Positions 62,853-64,000 of a stretch of DNA of 64,000 nt are shown here, one piece after another. A model generated the notes under the pieces. It was not told where the DNA came from. It worked only from the letters and a program-made list of their open reading frames with translations, and searched no databases. Positions within the stretch are counted from its first letter, which is position 1. Each line of letters starts with the position of its first letter. The DNA is from Mucilaginibacter_A sp050954285. Its GTDB lineage: Bacteria > Bacteroidota > Bacteroidia > Sphingobacteriales > Sphingobacteriaceae. Position numbers and translations under genes: made by a program. The DNA lies in contig JBPBPL010000020.1 of assembly GCA_050954285.1 (NCBI GenBank), positions 1 through 64,000 on the forward strand. The letters are read 5' to 3'.

Positions 62853-64000
62853 ATGTTCAAAAAGTTGTATTTGATGGCGATTCTGGGTGCATCTGTGGCC
62901 TGCCACGCCACACCAGGAGTGCCTATAAAAGTTGCCGGTTCCAGAAACTTGGAGCCAGATGAGCAGCAATCGGTTGTTTGTAAGGAAGTAACGGAGATGA
63001 TCACTAATTACAATTACAAAAAAATCAAGCTGAACGATTCCATTTCTACCGTGATTTTTAACCGGTACATTAAGGCTTTGGATGAAAACCATAATTACCT
63101 GCTGGCTTCGGATCTGAAAGATTTTGATCCGTATAAAACCCAACTGGACGATGATTTGCAAAATGGTGATTTGAACCATGTTTTTTACATTTTCAACGTT
63201 TACCAGAAACGGTATAATGAAAGGATTAAATATTCTCTGGATCAGTTAGGCAAAAACTATGACTTTACACAGAAGGAAAGTTTTACGTTCAACCGGGAAG
63301 ATCAGCCCTGGTTCTCATCAGCTACAGATTTAAATAAATTTTGGGACAAGCGAGTAAAATACGATTTGCTGAACCTGAATTTGGCTACCCCCGATTTAGC
63401 AAAAAATAAAGAAACACTGAAGGAACGTTATCAAAACCTGATTTCGCAATCTGCAAAATTGAACAATCAGGATGTTTTTCAGCTTTTTATGGATGCGTTT
63501 ACCGAATCTATTGATCCGCATACCAATTATTTTAACCCGTCCAACGCGGCACAGTTCAATATCGAAATGTCTAAATCGCTGGAAGGGATTGGCGCTTCGC
63601 TACAATCTGTAAATGATTATGTTACGATCAAAACCATTGTAAAAGGTGGCCCGGCAGAACGGAGCAAGTTGCTGACGATTGATGACCGCATTGTTGGTGT
63701 GGCACAAGGAAAAAACGGCGAGTTTAAAGATATTATCGGTTGGAGACTGGATAATGCTATTACTTTGATTCGTGGAGCAAAAGGAACTGTGGTTCGCTTA
63801 AAAATCCTTCCCAAAGGAAAAACTGCAACCAACCCAAAAATTGTGGAACTGGTTCGGGAAAAGATCGTTTTGGAAGATCAGTTGGCCAGCAAAGAAATCA
63901 GGACTTATAACCAGAATGGAAAAACCTTAAAAATCGGTATCATCGATGTACCGGGGTTCTATCTGGATTATAAAGCTTATCAGGCTGGCGATAAAAACTA
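62853..64000 (+). CDS. prc: Tail-specific (carboxy-terminal processing) protease, 5' part
   Basis: The frame is open from ATG 62853 to the end of the window, giving the first 382 residues of a Prc/Tsp-type S41 peptidase. A signal-like start (KKLYLMAILGASVACHA) is followed by the helical TSP N-terminal domain (ISTVIFNRYIKALDENHNYLLASDLKDF) and the beginning of a PDZ domain (GIGASLQSVNDYVTIKTIVKGGPAERS, LTIDDRIVGVAQG). The catalytic Ser-Lys lies beyond the window. It degrades periplasmic proteins with exposed C-termini. Confidence 0.9.
   Translation, partial: MFKKLYLMAILGASVACHATPGVPIKVAGSRNLEPDEQQSVVCKEVTEMITNYNYKKIKLNDSISTVIFNRYIKALDENHNYLLASDLKDFDPYKTQLDDDLQNGDLNHVFYIFNVYQKRYNERIKYSLDQLGKNYDFTQKESFTFNREDQPWFSSATDLNKFWDKRVKYDLLNLNLATPDLAKNKETLKERYQNLISQSAKLNNQDVFQLFMDAFTESIDPHTNYFNPSNAAQFNIEMSKSLEGIGASLQSVNDYVTIKTIVKGGPAERSKLLTIDDRIVGVAQGKNGEFKDIIGWRLDNAITLIRGAKGTVVRLKILPKGKTATNPKIVELVREKIVLEDQLASKEIRTYNQNGKTLKIGIIDVPGFYLDYKAYQAGDKN

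Noticed and set aside
1..64000. tRNA, rRNA, CRISPR or insertion sequences
   Set aside because: All gaps were read on both strands; no cloverleaf, regularly spaced repeat array or transposase was found.

Overview
The window looks like a chromosomal segment of a Bacteroidota bacterium, most likely a Sphingobacteriaceae-type genome (Mucilaginibacter/Pedobacter-like; genus is inference). Reasons: a SusC/SusD pair, DUF4270 and ASPIC/UnbV lipoproteins, a 1023-residue IF2, promoters of the Bacteroidota form TAnnTTTG, and no Shine-Dalgarno sequences before most starts. No rRNA, tRNA, IS element, phage or CRISPR array was found.

Layout. 1-3.5 kb: end of nagA, then pyrH, frr and an ABC exporter. 3.6-10.6 kb (minus strand): MFS transporter, secreted M28 peptidase, recG, ridA with an overlapping 47-residue membrane ORF, and an OmpA-like porin. 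10.7-12 kb: aminopeptidase P. 12.2-20.1 kb: an AT-rich cell-surface polysaccharide cluster (GT4, ABC flippase/exporter, GT9-like, DUF5672, GT-A-like, GT2, acyltransferase). 20.2-25.1 kb: infB-nusA-rimP operon (minus) with a strong promoter and a hairpin at the very start of its leader. 25.2-32.9 kb: holin-like protein, TlpA-like protein, rfaE2-panD-panC, then a GT5 N-terminal-half protein, DUF4270 lipoprotein and glmS.

33-53.4 kb is a carbohydrate-utilisation region: GH37 trehalase, a vanadium-haloperoxidase-type lipoprotein, a small membrane protein, a secreted GH65 hydrolase, two about 1100-residue VCBS/ASPIC-UnbV lipoproteins, a SRPBCC/GyrI-like membrane protein, SusD, SusC, a chimeric GH/kinase remnant, and a LacI regulator with a perfect 22-bp palindromic operator. 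It reads as a locus for importing and cleaving alpha-linked glucose disaccharides (trehalose or kojibiose type; inference). 53.5-64 kb: oxyR, quinone-oxidoreductase-like protein, superoxide dismutase, tadA-like deaminase, a DUF1800/DUF1501 secreted pair, an RlmI-like methyltransferase, TerC and the start of the tail-specific protease.

The most striking signal is not a gene. A short degenerate word, TAAAA(AC or GA)AGYAT, usually preceded by GA and often flanked by a TTTTAT-N4-ATAAAA mini-palindrome, occurs about 40 times by hand count on both strands. It is strongly enriched between genes, often touching stop codons or forming inverted pairs at gene ends, and it also lies in several reading frames inside conserved genes. 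This distribution resembles DNA uptake sequences of Neisseriaceae and Pasteurellaceae. I know of no such sequence described for this phylum, so this is the leading candidate for an undescribed system here.
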